Below are positions 52,260 through 64,000 of a stretch of DNA of 64,000 nt, in pieces. Every line of letters starts with the position of its first letter. Positions within the stretch are counted from its first letter, which is position 1. Under the pieces are notes generated by a model. The model was given only the letters and a program-made list of their open reading frames with translations. It searched no databases and was not told the DNA's origin. The translations under genes and the position numbers were made by a program. Source of the stretch: Lithospermum erythrorhizon (taxonomy: Eukaryota; Streptophyta; Magnoliopsida; Boraginales; Boraginaceae); NCBI GenBank assembly GCA_019722365.1, contig JADFUC010001681.1, forward strand, positions 124,001-188,000, in the 5' to 3' direction.

Positions 52260-55087
52260 TTTGGACCATCTTCCAATTATTTTGCTCCTCGGTATTCAAG
52301 CCCTATCTAAAAGGAGTAATAGGAAAAGTCGTGAGCTCAGGAAAGCTGGTGCCTCTTTGAGGAAAAAAGTAATCAGAGCGCAACAAGCACGGGACAAAGT
52401 TCGTGAATCGACCGACCGGCTTGATGAATCAGATCCTCAAAGTCGGCTGGATTTTAATGGGTCAAATAGAATCATGCCTGTGGGCATGTCCGTAATTTAT
52501 TGCGGAGAAGCAAGTCAAACCGGATGCACTCCAACAAGGTCTAATCACAATTTCATCCAAAGGAGAAAGGCCAGTGTTAGCTCGGATATCAATAAACCAA
52601 GAGCAACAATTACATATTTGCTGAAAGCCAAAGATCGGGGCGTAATCTCAAAGTAGTCAAAAGGGGAGATAGAATGACGACTTTTACTTCCATGCGATCT
52701 CAACAGTAGAATAAATTAAACCATCACAAAATTTCAAGTAAGACGAAGAGGAAGTACGACATAGAATCTATTTGTAAAGTTGCCATTGATTTTATATTAA
52801 GTGCTTTTCAAGGCTCAATCCGGGAGGTAACATGTTCTTCCAGACAGTTGCATACCAGCCTGAAACCACCTAATCACTAAACTCTCTCGATGCATTTTAG
52901 AAGCGAAAGATGAAAAAATGCCTTTTACTCCGCCTGGTCTGAACTGTACGACGGGATGCCGCCAAATTCTTTCAACATTATTGGGACACTATGGGGGATA
53001 CCTTAAGTAAAATGGTACTTAGTTTTCTTAATGACGGTCGTTTTCTCAAGAAGCTTAATTTTACTTTTATTACACTGATCCCAAAAGTGGAGACACCGAT
53101 TAGTATGTCTCAATTTCGACTTATTACGTACCGGTGGAAATATCATAGCCTAAAAGTTATCAAGTAAAGTTTTGGCCCAGGACCTAAGAAGTTCCCTTGC
53201 CTATACGTTATTATCTCAGATTCTCAAAGTGAATTTAAAGCTCTAATAGATCTATCAATCGATAACATTCTATTGGCTTACGACCTCCATCATCTCGATT
53301 AAGCACGAAAATAGGGTAACCAACCGTCTGGAAGAACAACGGGCGCATTTAATCATGATGTACGGAATCGCTATACAATTTCTATCGAGCAACAGAGAGC
53401 AAGCTGGCCGGGACAGAGGGGATCGAGGACAAGCGGATCCCCTTTATCTCTATACTTATTTATAGTATGCACAGAAGGGCTCATAGCCTTGCTAAAGAGA
53501 GCTATCTCAAGAGGTGAACTGAGTGGCATTAAAGTGGGGTCAGGTTTACAACCATTGTGACACTTAATGTTTGCGGATGACACCCTTTTATTGGGTCAAG
53601 CCATTGCCTGTGAAGCCCTGAAAGTTATTCGGGACATATGGCGAAGATAAGTTACGGTTCAAATAGTAAATGTCTTCGAAGTCTAAATTTTTCACCTAAA
53701 CGTACGATACATGCCGAAAATGACTTCGTAGCGCTAGATACATGTGCTCACCCATCGTATAGAGTCAAACGGAAGTTCAGGGCTATTATCAAGTTGTAAA
53801 TAGGTTTTCATTATGTCAGGCATGCAAATTCAGATCCCAAGCATAATGCACGTCAAAGCTACCTATACAAATTTGTAAGGAGATTCATTCTTATTCTCGC
53901 TAACTATCAAAGTGGGACTGGCACAAATAAAAATACATTGGATAGCTTGGGAATAACTACAGCAAAGTTAAGTGAGACTAGTATTAATTGTCAGATTTCA
54001 ATCAAGCTTTATTTCAGGCAAACAAAAGTACGGGCGGCTTATATCAATTTAACCAAATCACAATCGGGAAACTCTCAAGGCCCGCTATTATCCTGATGGT
54101 GACTTCTTCACAGCAAAATTTTGTTCGCTTCTAGCTTCATACGAGGTCTCCTATCAGTAATTCAGCAACGAACAGTGCTGGGAAATTAGCAAGGGTGGCT
54201 TTTATAAATGTTTGGCAACATGTTGGGTGAACTATACACATACTTAATAAAATAATCACCCCAATGGAGGAGGAGTTCAAAGATTTAAGAGTGTTGATTT
54301 CGATAGATCCGTAAATTGGTGTTTGAGATTTTTACAAAAGGTCAACACAATGCTCCATCAAGGACAAATAAGCTATTTTACAAATCTCTAAACAATTGGA
54401 TCTGTAAGATAAACCAGCTTAAGGTGGACACGCAGCGATTTCACCAGCTAGTGGCCAGAGGTTATTAGTCCAAACACTGAAACAAATTAACATCACAGAT
54501 GCAACAATCCTAAGAGACATCAAACATTCAAAGTCTCATCACTTCGATATGCAAAGTCCGGATGACATCTCTAAGACATCGGTCGCCTCAACACGCAAGT
54601 CTCACCATACGCCCCCGCGGTCGCCCAATAGAAATGGGTGATATTCATTAAGTGGGGTACTATTTGGTTTATCGAATTTAACACCCCTTGGGATGACTTA
54701 AAGTATGTTTGGCCAGGTATGAAGGTGTCTCAAAGGGGCGGAGTACCTGGGTGGGTGATTTTTTTCTGTGTGTTTGCTTCACAACCGAAGTAAATAAAGA
54801 TTTCACTTTTATAGTTAGGCATGAAGCTGATCATCTGTGTAATGAATCGTCCAGCCAAAAGCGATTAAGTTTCATTTATTTGAGTTTGGCTTTTATATGA
54901 CCGCTCGTTTGTTTGTTATGCTGGACCAAGATTTTTATGGGCTCAACATATTTTGAGTCTTGCTAAAGTTTGGTCCATGCAGTAGAATTGAGCTAGTAAT
55001 TTGAATTTTACGCTTAGTCCTTGTGACTGCAGATTTTATTCTGAATTTTTCCGAATCATTTATATCGCTTAATTTTAAAAAAAAAAA
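52260..55087 (+). mobile_element. Decayed L1-type LINE retrotransposon (reverse transcriptase relic)
   Basis: Plus-strand translations, in shifting frames, recover the plant LINE reverse-transcriptase order: FFQHYWDTMGDTL-like (about 52970), LNDGRFLKKLNFTFITLIPK (about 53028-53090), SMSQFRLI (53105), ISDSQSEFKALID and DNILLAYDLHH (53214-53290), RGQADPL-YLYTYL with EGLIALLKRAISRGELSGIK (53425-53535) and the catalytic-box region LMFADDTLLLGQA (53565-53600). Many stops and frameshifts mean it is inactive. The sequence 5' of 52950 fits the region between endonuclease and RT. A run of A residues at 55077-55087 is a plausible 3' poly(A) tail. Exact ends are uncertain. Confidence 0.85.
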
Positions 55088-55455
55088 GTAGAAACTGGGC
55101 ATAAAAATTACGGAGTAATAAATGAGACAACATATTACTACATACTAATTTATTATTGCCACATAATGATCATTTCATTGGTTCTTTATTTTGATGTCGA
55201 TGGAGTATCTTTTATTCCATTCATTTGAACACAACTTGTTGAAAATCTCTTACACAATCATGCCGTTGCCCATAGAAATTAAAACCAATGTAGAATATAA
55301 ATAATTTTTCTTGATACATTACAAGTAATTTCTAATAACCGAGACACAATAATTCATCAAAAAAGAAGAAGAAGACAAACCAGGGAATCTTATAACACAC
55401 TTGAAAACAAATCCTTAAGACAAATTCTTTCACACTGATCTATACAAACATATAA

Positions 55456-57235
55456 TTAAGCTCTCTTTGGAAGAGAATATGCAGAAATAGTTGAAGATAT
55501 TGCTCCGAAGACAAAGGCTATTAGACAAAGGCTTGCTGCTGCGTTTGATTTGTTTTTAAATGTATGCATTTCGTAATCATCAAAATCTTCCTTCAATTCA
55601 AGAGTCATGCCAAAACTTGCTGCCCAGTTTACAATAAGGGTTGAGATTAATCTTTCGTCAATCAACGATTTAGTTTCAGGTTCTGCTTAAATAAATTTTA
55701 TTACGAAACATTTCATAAAACTATCTAATCGACTTTTTACTGAAGAAATTTGGTTTTGATACTAGTTAATAATTTTTGCTAAAGATTGATAAAAGTTAGG
55801 AAAGTACTATTTTTCATATGTCAACGTATTAAAAATTCTCTAAACTTCTAATTCAATCGCACGCATCGATTATAACATTTGTTATAACAATCATTGAGAG
55901 ATTTATTTTGTTTAAATCATTGTAACCTATCATTGGGAGAGTGTTAGTAGATAGGTAGCCTGTGGTGCCTCGGACTCGCTTAATATCAGTCTAATGGAAA
56001 AATAGTTCGGCGAAGATGTACATTTTATCAGAATATATCATCACGATAAGAAATTCTTCACCGTGGCGATTTAACTGTGCCAAGTTGCATCTAACTGGAT
56101 TATTATCTTATTATGTTTTTATTTTCTATACTTTCTGTCAACTTTATCGTATTAATCCAAATATTATAATAATTGATTTAAGAGCGTGTTCGAAAAGACA
56201 TGCAGTATACAACAGAACAGTTATCAAATACTTGAAATTCATACCTTGTCAGCAAAGAAATCTATGTGAAACCGAATATCACCGCCGAGACGATTACCGG
56301 TCGCCACTTGTAGAACAGAGAGAACTGTTTGGAGCAAAGTATAAACCAACCCAATGACAGTTGTGGCAAGCAAATACCTAAGCAATGATAACTAATAATT
56401 AATACTTAATCAATGAAATAAACAATAACAACAATAATATCAAGCAAATTAATATTGCTTGAGCTCAAAATTTATAGTAATAACTAAAAAAAATATTACA
56501 GCATATACAATCAAATGAAGAGAGCGCTTCGTGAACAATTCAAGCGCTATCTAAGTTATATTAATGAATTTTTGTTTTACTTTTTAGTTGGTATGTGATG
56601 TCTAAGTGTATCACGTGCATAAAAATTGCTATCTAAATTATATTGCGTGAGTTCAAAATTTATAGTTTTAATAAATTAATAATATAGTATTTTCGAATCT
56701 TTTATCCTGAATAGAAAACATTTAATCAATAAAAAGTCATTTCGATCATTTAAACATGTGTGAAGACAAGCAATAATATAAGAAAAAAGTATGGAGAACG
56801 AATTGTATATATTGATTTTCTATATACTCCGTATCATTTATTTAATTTTGAATAAGTTATTTTGTATTTGCATATATAAATATTAGGATCGGAAAAGTAT
56901 TTTGACAAAGTTTAACCTATTAAAAACTCTTGATTCTAGCTAAGTGCATGTAGTAACACATATACTTTAAATTTCATGGGGGATTAATTCAATGTGTCAA
57001 ATTTGTTAAAAATGTCCATTTAAAATTGAAAGAGCGAGTGATACATAGTTGAAGAAGCTTACTTGTAAGCTTCATAATCGTTGAACTTAATTTTATAACT
57101 TGAATAATCAGAAAACTCAAAAGTTTTGGTGTTAGTGGTGAGGATGATAATGGATATAAATAAGCATATCAAAGTCAACACTCTGACGGCAAGAGACACA
57201 ACTGGTGGCACAATGGTTGATGGTGGTGGAGTCAT
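55456..57235 (-). CDS. CASP-like membrane protein, 4D type
   Basis: Exons 57063-57235 (start ATG 57233-57235, [13 protein letters not shown], first transmembrane helix), 56245-56377 ([20 protein letters not shown], second helix, then DFFADK) and 55456 to about 55682 ([20 protein letters not shown], third helix; [20 protein letters not shown] and a fourth helix ending AYSLPKRA). Four helices with short termini match the CASP-like/MARVEL fold, related to proteins that build Casparian-strip membrane domains. Exons 1 and 2 join in phase. The exon 2 donor is phase 0, but the only convincing acceptor for exon 3 (before AACCTGAAAC) is phase 1, so either a small exon was missed or there is an indel. 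Confidence 0.82.
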
Positions 57236-60200
57236 CTTTAATTTGTGTATATAAAATGAGCTATAAATTAAATATGAGGGGCAGAAATTTTGGACAAATA
57301 TTTTGGTACAATTGAGATGATAATAAGATGATGAATGCCCCGGCATATATATAGGTGATGAACTAGATAGGAATATTGAAGTATATGTTTTGTTAACGTT
57401 GACTTTGACAATCCAAGTAAACGATTAATGCAAAAGTCTTCTTCAAACTCTGATTTGGCAGCAAGGATCCTCATTCTGTACTCACATGGAGCGTTTACTT
57501 TTTAAAGTCTAGTGTTGCTAGTTCATCATCTACTTGTATGATTAATATTCCCTATTATTACTGCAAAAAACTGAAACCCTAATTATGGATCTAAACCTTT
57601 GACTTTTACTTCTACAAAGTACAAACAACTATCTCCAATTTTTTCCTTTTTGTGTACAACTTTGATCATCAATTACTTTTCATTTTTTAGTTCAAAAAAT
57701 ATAAATTGATATCAATAAATTTATCTTTAAATATAGTTTTATAAAAATAAATTTTTATAATTTTTCATCATGTAATTAATTAGTTATTGATGGTTAAAAT
57801 TGGAAATGGAAAAACGATATGTTTTCAATTGGAGGGAGTAATATCTAATAATAACAAACTAACCAATTTATCATCTAGGATGGAGCTAAGATAATGGGAT
57901 TAAATGGGACCATGGCTCTTCAAATATTTCAAAATTCTAAGTTTCAAAGTTTAATAAAATTATAAAATTTTACTCCCGTCATAGAAAAAATATTGCTATG
58001 TTTAATTACAATTGTCAAAATGAACAAACTTCAAATTCTTAGTTTGTAAAATAGCAATGAACTTTCTGTGATTAGTTCATGATGAAACTAACTCCATACC
58101 AATCTATGTTACCGAGTACACATGATACTATAATAATGATCAACTTAGTAAATGTTAATATATTATTGTGTGATTCTACGTCTAGGGACTTTTATATATT
58201 AAAAATAAGCATTTGATATTTATAATAGATGTGTTATTATTTATGGATACAGATAAACAGCATGCTAGATGATCCTAGCCGGTTGAAATGCTAACAGGAA
58301 AAAGTTTCCAAGTTTGGCAACTATTTAACAAACATTTTTACCGATAGTAAATTTATAATACCGGGGTCAACGCAATTTGAGTGCGAGCTGTCCACTTGTA
58401 CATAAAATACAAATCTACCCAGTTGACAATATACAATACATTTAATTTCTTTCAAACTTTTGCCATGAATATTAATATCTATACTATATATAAAATCTAA
58501 CGGCCTTAATTGTTTGATGAAGCCTCAAACTTCAATTAGGCTATACATGTGGTACAATATTTATTTAACATTTGTGCAATGTTAATATTCATGCATATTA
58601 AAAAATAACCACCCATATCTTCCAATGTAGAAGTAGTTACTTATGTATGTTAACAACCCCTCATCTCAATTTGTTTCTTCTAAAACCGATTATGAACTCA
58701 TGCTAAGAAAATTTCCAAATGCATTATAAAGACTCGAAAATGCTCATTTAAGTCGTGAGATACATCATATTACAAGAACTTGAAAGTGTTTGTATTAACA
58801 AGTTAATTTTTAAACATAAAGTGTTTGTTTTATATATAATAGTCATTCAATTATTATTTTTAGATCATATACAATTATATTCTTATATATAATAATGTTT
58901 AATTTCAATACATAACTTCAACTTTAAATTTAAAAATGATAAAATTATTCGCACAAACTAGACTGTACACAAACGAATATTTGCTATTGTTCGAAGAAAA
59001 CAATATAAGAATGGGAAAGACTGGAAATAGGGAAAGAAGTTGGAAATGAGTTCGTAGATAAGATGCAACTATACGTGAAAGACGAGTAACGTGCGTTGAA
59101 TTTGTGCTACTTGCTTGCCTCAACTTCATAAAGAATGAAAATCCATATATATACACGGCTAAAAGTTATGTAAAATCAATGCGACGATGTTGATGTTATT
59201 GTTTATTGTGGGCTAGGACCTTTTTTTAGATGAAATTTTACATTTTAAATAATATGAAACAATCGTCAATGAAAAAAAATGTGAAATTGAAGTTTCTTTA
59301 AAATACATTTTTACAATATCATTTATTTGATACGTATATACCAATTGTCTAGTCCATAGTCGTCATCCTTGTTAATTTATTAGCTAGCAAGAGCAATATT
59401 CATACTCTCTAAGGTCACTATATTCCAACCTCCGGCATGTTTCTCCTTCTCAACTCCCTCTCAATATTTTTCAATGTATTTCCTTTTTATTATCACCTAA
59501 AACAAACCAAAATCCTGTCATAACCTTATTGTTATGTTTGGATTGAGGTGAATCAAGAGGAAAATAATCTTTGAAAATTAATTTAGGAAAGGGGAATTGA
59601 GGTGAACAAGTGAATGCATTAAATTGTCATTTGAATAACATTAATTTTGAACTGTTAAATGCATTATCTTCCATTTTGATGATAATGATTATAAGTTGAA
59701 TCTACTCTAATCTTAAATCCATTTTACTAGATAAACATTTTTTTAGAATCTCAAATGAGATAAATAAGAGTATTAACTTTGATTTACTTAGATTCACCCA
59801 AAACAAACGGACCACATATGAATTTATTCGAATCCGACATTTAAAAAAAAAGTAGGTGCCGAAGTTTGTCAATAAGCCCACTAAATACAAATGGGGATCA
59901 ATAGTCTAGCCCATTTTCCATCTCTTCCATTAGTCCATTAGCATATATTAAGAGGCTCAAAACAAGAAAATAAACCAAATAAATACTTCATTGAATTAAT
60001 TATTTTAGATATATATTGTAGATAATTCCATGCTCAAAATTTTAGAGGATGTTGAAATGCTCAAGTATTAAAGTTGCTAAAGTTTGAATCTTTTTGCTTT
60101 ATTAATTGTTATAGACTTCAAACACTTCATTTTGAAGCTAATTAAGGTACTCTTGTTTTTATTTTTTGTATTTTTATTTTAAGTACTTATTTTATTAACT

Positions 60201-60758
60201 CATTTTTTGTTGAATTAACTTTTTATGCTTTTTGCATTGTGGAATTTTGTATCGTTTTGTTAGCAAATTGATGGTATTGACCCCTTTGGGCATTACATAT
60301 AGTGTAGATAGATTCTCTCCATAGCAAAAATAGTTAATGATTTTTTGGTTGATGATATTAGGTGAAAAATAAATTAAAGATAGTATGTTGTATGACTTTA
60401 GTATTGGCATTGTTATTTTGAGTTAAATCATAGTTATGTGTGTTAAATATGAATCAAAGATTGTTAAATTTGATCACAAAATGTCTAATGTGACTATTTT
60501 ATTGGGATGGAGGGAGTCTATGGGTAATGTTATAAAGTTGTTTTGGTCAATCATTAAAAGATTGATCGAATTGCGTTACTTCAGAGGCTAGTAATCTGTA
60601 GTATTTGAAGAAGATGCTGATTAGTTGAGGTTTTCATTTTATATACGAAGGTCATTATTTTTTTCTTATGTGGTTAAAAAACAATTTTTGTAGGAGTGTC
60701 TGGGCCGTGTCCTCCTGGATCCTGAACTCAGTACAAGGCCAGAGAAAACGCTTATGAA
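57236..60758. other. Intergenic, divergent between the CASP-like and CysRS genes; no gene seen
   Basis: Very AT-rich. Contains the MITE-like element at 57640-57840 and an isolated Stowaway-like end (TTGGGATGGAGGGAGTC, about 60502-60518). Open frames such as 58905-59156 show no family. Confidence 0.5.
57640..57840. mobile_element. MITE-like element, second copy of the 16455-16600 family
   Basis: Right end CAATTGGAGGGAGTA looks like a Stowaway terminus; the left end (CTATCTCCAATTTTT, about 57630) is a weaker inverted match. Internal inverted words: GATCATCAATTA on the left and GTTATTGATGGTTA on the right. It shares long blocks with the reverse complement of 16455-16600. Confidence 0.55.
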
Positions 60759-60777
60759 ATGGCTGCTACACTTGTGA
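60754..60777 (+). promoter_or_regulatory. Overlapping upstream ATG (short uORF) at the CysRS start
   Basis: An ATG at 60754 opens a 7-codon frame that ends at TGA 60775-60777, overlapping the CysRS start ATG at 60759 in another frame. If both are in the mature leader, ribosomes must bypass the first ATG. Regulation is inference. Confidence 0.4.
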
Positions 60778-63700
60778 CATGTTGCATCAAGCCGTTTTTA
60801 TTGAAAAGTCGATTCTTTTCATTATATACTCATAGACAGAAACTCATTTCGTTGCGAAGAGTTACACCTTTTATTCAATCCAAGGGTGTTCCTAGGTCTG
60901 GCTTCTTTTGCAGAGGCGTATTAAATAACAACACAAACTATGATAAAAGTGATGTAGTTAATACAAACGAAAAAGAAAGGAATTTATGGTTGTACAATAC
61001 GATGAGTAAACAGAAGGAATTGTTCAAACCAGCTGTAGTGGGTAAAGTGGGGATGTATGTGTGTGGGGTGACTGCTTATGATCTTAGCCACATTGGTCAT
61101 GCCCGTGTTTATGTATCGTTTGATGTTCTTTACAGGTCCATACCTTCCTTTTGATTCTTCTATTTCTTAGAACTGTGTTTTGATTCTACTTTTAATTTAT
61201 TACTACAATTATCTAATGGGATTATGTTACATCAATAGGTTCGATAATATTTTCTTGTATAGGTTGGTTGGTATATGGAAGATTCTATGCTTATGTATTG
61301 ACACGTGTAGTTTTGCTTTATTTTTTAATTGTTTTATTTGTAGTTTGGGATACTAATGAGTTAAAATAAAGGGACCTAATGAAAGGTCCGAAGGATTCTT
61401 TAAGATTTATATTTGTTGGTTTGTCACCATACTTTTAAAAGGTCATAATTTTATTTTCATGTTGTTCCTTGTTTAAACATTAGGCAGATACCTTAGGCAC
61501 CTGGGTTACGAGGTCAAGTATGTGCGCAATTTCACAGATGTCGATGATAAGGTATGGAAGGGTTTTCTGCAATAGGTTAATCGCATATTTGATCTCTCTG
61601 GGTTATCAGTACTGCACCATTGCAGTCGTGGTTCTTGGTTTAAAGGCACATGCTGAGCATATTTGTGCTGCCACTGGATCTATGTAATAAGTGGCAATTA
61701 AGCTTTCCTGGTGAGCTGTAGGACCAAAACCGATCACATATTGAAACACAATATCCAATTAATGTTATTTTTTGTATTTTGTATCCTTTTAAAGGAACAC
61801 GTTAAGTAGTGCTGGTTATCTCTTCATGACAGAACCTAAGTCTCCATTTTGCCAATCATTCAGATTATTACAAGAGCAAAAGATTTAGGAGATGATCCGC
61901 TCAAATTAAGCAGACATTATTGTGAAGAATTTCATCGAGACATGGCGTATCTTTGTTGTTTGCCCCCTTCTGAGGAGCCACGTGTTTCTGACCATATCCC
62001 TCACATCATTGACATGATTCAGGAGGTAATGTTCATGATTTTACATTTATCCTTATTAGACTTGAGAATGTTCATTTGATGACTCTAGGAAAATATGAGA
62101 TTCACTACATTGACATGCTTGTGGATTGTGACAGATCCTTAATAAAGGAAGTGCATACACCATCGGTGGCGATGTGTACTTTTCTGTAGACAAATTTCCA
62201 GAGTATGGACAATTATCTGGCAGAAAATTGGAAGATAACAGAGCAGGAGAGCGGGTGGCAGTGGACTCCAGGAAGAAAAATCCTGCTGATTTTGTCTTGT
62301 GGAAAGTAAGTCCTTATATTTTTGGTGGGGGCATGAGTTGCATTAGCAATATAGTAATCTATGAACACATGATTAATCTTTGAGTTATCTAGTTTTCATT
62401 AGTTCTAACCACAGAAGTCTATAATTTTCTCATTTAGTCTGCAAAGGAAGGCGAGCCTTTCTGGCAGAGTCCCTGGGGTCCTGGAAGACCTGGATGGCAT
62501 ATTGAATGCAGTGCCATGAGTGCTGCATATTTAGGCTACACTTTTGATATCCATGGTGGGGGTATGGATCTCATATTCCCTCATCATGAAAATGAAATTG
62601 CTCAGAGTTGTGCTGCCTGTGACAAGAGTAACATAAGATATTGGGTGCACAATGGATTTGTGACAATTGACTCGCAGAAAATGTCCAAGTCACTAGGGAA
62701 TTTTTTCACAATTCGTCAGGTAACATGAGTATAAACACTTCTCTGTGGGATTTAATTTGCCAATTTTCTTGTCATAATAAGTCTGCAATAAAAAATATGA
62801 TGTATCCAGAACACTGAAGTTTTTAATTAGATATTTTTATTGGTTTTTGATGAACTCTATTGTAATTCTTTCTCAGGTTATAGATATATACCACCCATTT
62901 GCCGTGCGATATTTCCTGATCAGCACACACTATCGATCTCCCATTAACTACTCAGATGTGTTACTTGAGAGTGCATCTGATCGTGTGTTTTACATATATC
63001 AGGTATATTTGTCTCAAATTTACCATGTTTTTTTTGGTGGTTTGTAGGTCAAGTATATTATGTGATGTTTTTTAGTTCTCCCACTTCAATGTATATATCC
63101 ACACTCTCTGATTAAAGGTCTTATAGTATACATCAATATTAACATTAACATAGCCCAATGCCTCCATAGAGGCTCCCTCCTAAGCCGGAGAGGCTGTTTC
63201 CGGAAAAAAGGGTTTATAGTATAAATGAAGGGAAATTAACCACTGAAGAGGAGTCTAAATTTCCCTAAAACTTTGTCCAAACTCAAACATCTATATCAGA
63301 TTTAGGCAGTCCGCACTATAATTATCTATGTTTGTTGTTCCTCAAAGTTCTAATAGCATGTTACCTAGTAGTGCTTAGGTACCTTAAATGTCCTTATAAT
63401 AAAGTTCTCTCTCTGAATCTTTTGAAAGTGGGCTTTAAAAAATACTTGTTGCAGAGGAGTCACTTATACGCTCTCTGATTTTTTAGCATCAAATTCACAT
63501 ATTCCAGTGAGAGTTGAAACAATGCTTTTAAAGCCCCAAAGAAATCTGGCAAGAGAAAGCATTGAAATGCTGTTATTACTTATGTACTTGGCCCTGAAGA
63601 TTATTATCATGTATTATACAGACCAAGGGATAGAGCTGGTATCTATTGTCATGGTTTAGGACTATGACACTCTATCCAGTTACTTCCTTAGGTCTTTCGA

Positions 63701-64000
63701 AAGAACTATATTTGGGAAGAAACGATTCGGAAAAATAGTAGACATGAACATAAGGCATGAAATAGAGTCAACCCATTAGCATAGGTTTTAATTCTATGAG
63801 CCAGAGCCTGTTCTTCTTCGTTGCAGATATTGGCGAATTGCAGAATTCTCACTTGTTGCAAAATATTAAATAATACTGGTATAAAGTTCCTTTGATCCAG
63901 GATAGTTATAAATTCTAAACTGTTTACAGACTTTGGAAGATTCCCAAACTCTTCTGAGCCAGCCAGTCAAAACCAGCTTAAGGGATTCAATTCCATTGGC
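60759..64000 (+). CDS. Cysteinyl-tRNA synthetase, organellar (partial, runs off the right edge)
   Basis: Class I aminoacyl-tRNA synthetase charging tRNA-Cys. Exons 60759-61135, 61488-61551, 61864-62025, 62135-62305, 62438-62719, 62877-63002 and 63930 onward join in phase. About 85 residues with Arg/Ser/Lys-rich start ([20 protein letters not shown]) precede the catalytic core, fitting the dual plastid/mitochondrial form. Seen: HIGH (111-114), KMSKS (339-343), zinc ligands C102, C282, H307 and E311 with the family spacing, [10 protein letters not shown], and [10 protein letters not shown] with [19 protein letters not shown]. The anticodon-binding part lies beyond 64000. No defects seen. Confidence 0.95.

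Noticed and set aside
52261..52656. 131-codon plus-strand frame as a host gene
   Set aside because: It continues directly into degraded reverse transcriptase in the same orientation, so it is better explained as LINE sequence.
57059..57346. CASP-like start upstream of 57235
   Set aside because: The extra 37 codons lack an ATG start in a good context and do not resemble the family; MTPPPSTIV begins the conserved protein.

Overview
This window is nuclear DNA from a flowering plant, most likely a eudicot. The evidence is AT-rich intergenic DNA, many short GT-AG introns, organelle-targeted housekeeping proteins, plant-only families (class II trehalose-phosphate synthase, CASP-like, ankyrin/Raf-like kinase), Stowaway-type MITEs inside introns and a decayed L1-type LINE. 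There is no operon, CRISPR array, phage or bacterial feature. I could not name the species. I saw no tRNA or rRNA gene.

Layout, left to right. 94-9848 (-): organellar TypA/BipA-like GTPase, 17 exons readable, 3' end outside the window. 12336-15998 (+): class II trehalose-phosphate synthase (TPS7-like), head-to-head with the GTPase. 17891-18955 (-): plastid NFU Fe-S scaffold, convergent with TPS. 20392-21749 (-): RING-H2 E3 ligase. 22890-24879 (-): Mpv17/PMP22 membrane protein. 26410-30302 (-): GPI8/PIG-K, catalytic subunit of GPI transamidase. 31822-33790 (-): alpha-crystallin (HSP20-like) protein with a tandemly duplicated exon. 38041-43513 (-): ankyrin-repeat, integrin-linked-kinase-like protein kinase. 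48988-50815 (+): ENTH-domain protein. About 52260-55087 (+): degenerate LINE. 55456-57235 (-): CASP-like membrane protein. 60759-64000 (+): organellar cysteinyl-tRNA synthetase, cut by the right edge.

The genes are unrelated in pathway, as expected for a plant chromosome segment. They include two organellar translation factors (TypA-like and CysRS), one plastid Fe-S factor (NFU), and single genes for sugar signalling, ubiquitination, GPI anchoring, endocytosis and signalling.

I rebuilt exon structures by splice sites and codon phase. Seven genes (TypA-like, TPS, NFU, RING, HSP20-like, ENTH, CysRS) join perfectly in phase. Four (Mpv17, GPI8, the ankyrin kinase, the CASP-like gene) do not: they show lost splice donors, missing conserved exons, frame breaks or phase mismatches. 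This contrast is the most notable signal here, with the in-phase 114-nt exon duplication in the HSP20-like gene. I found no convincing new multi-gene system.
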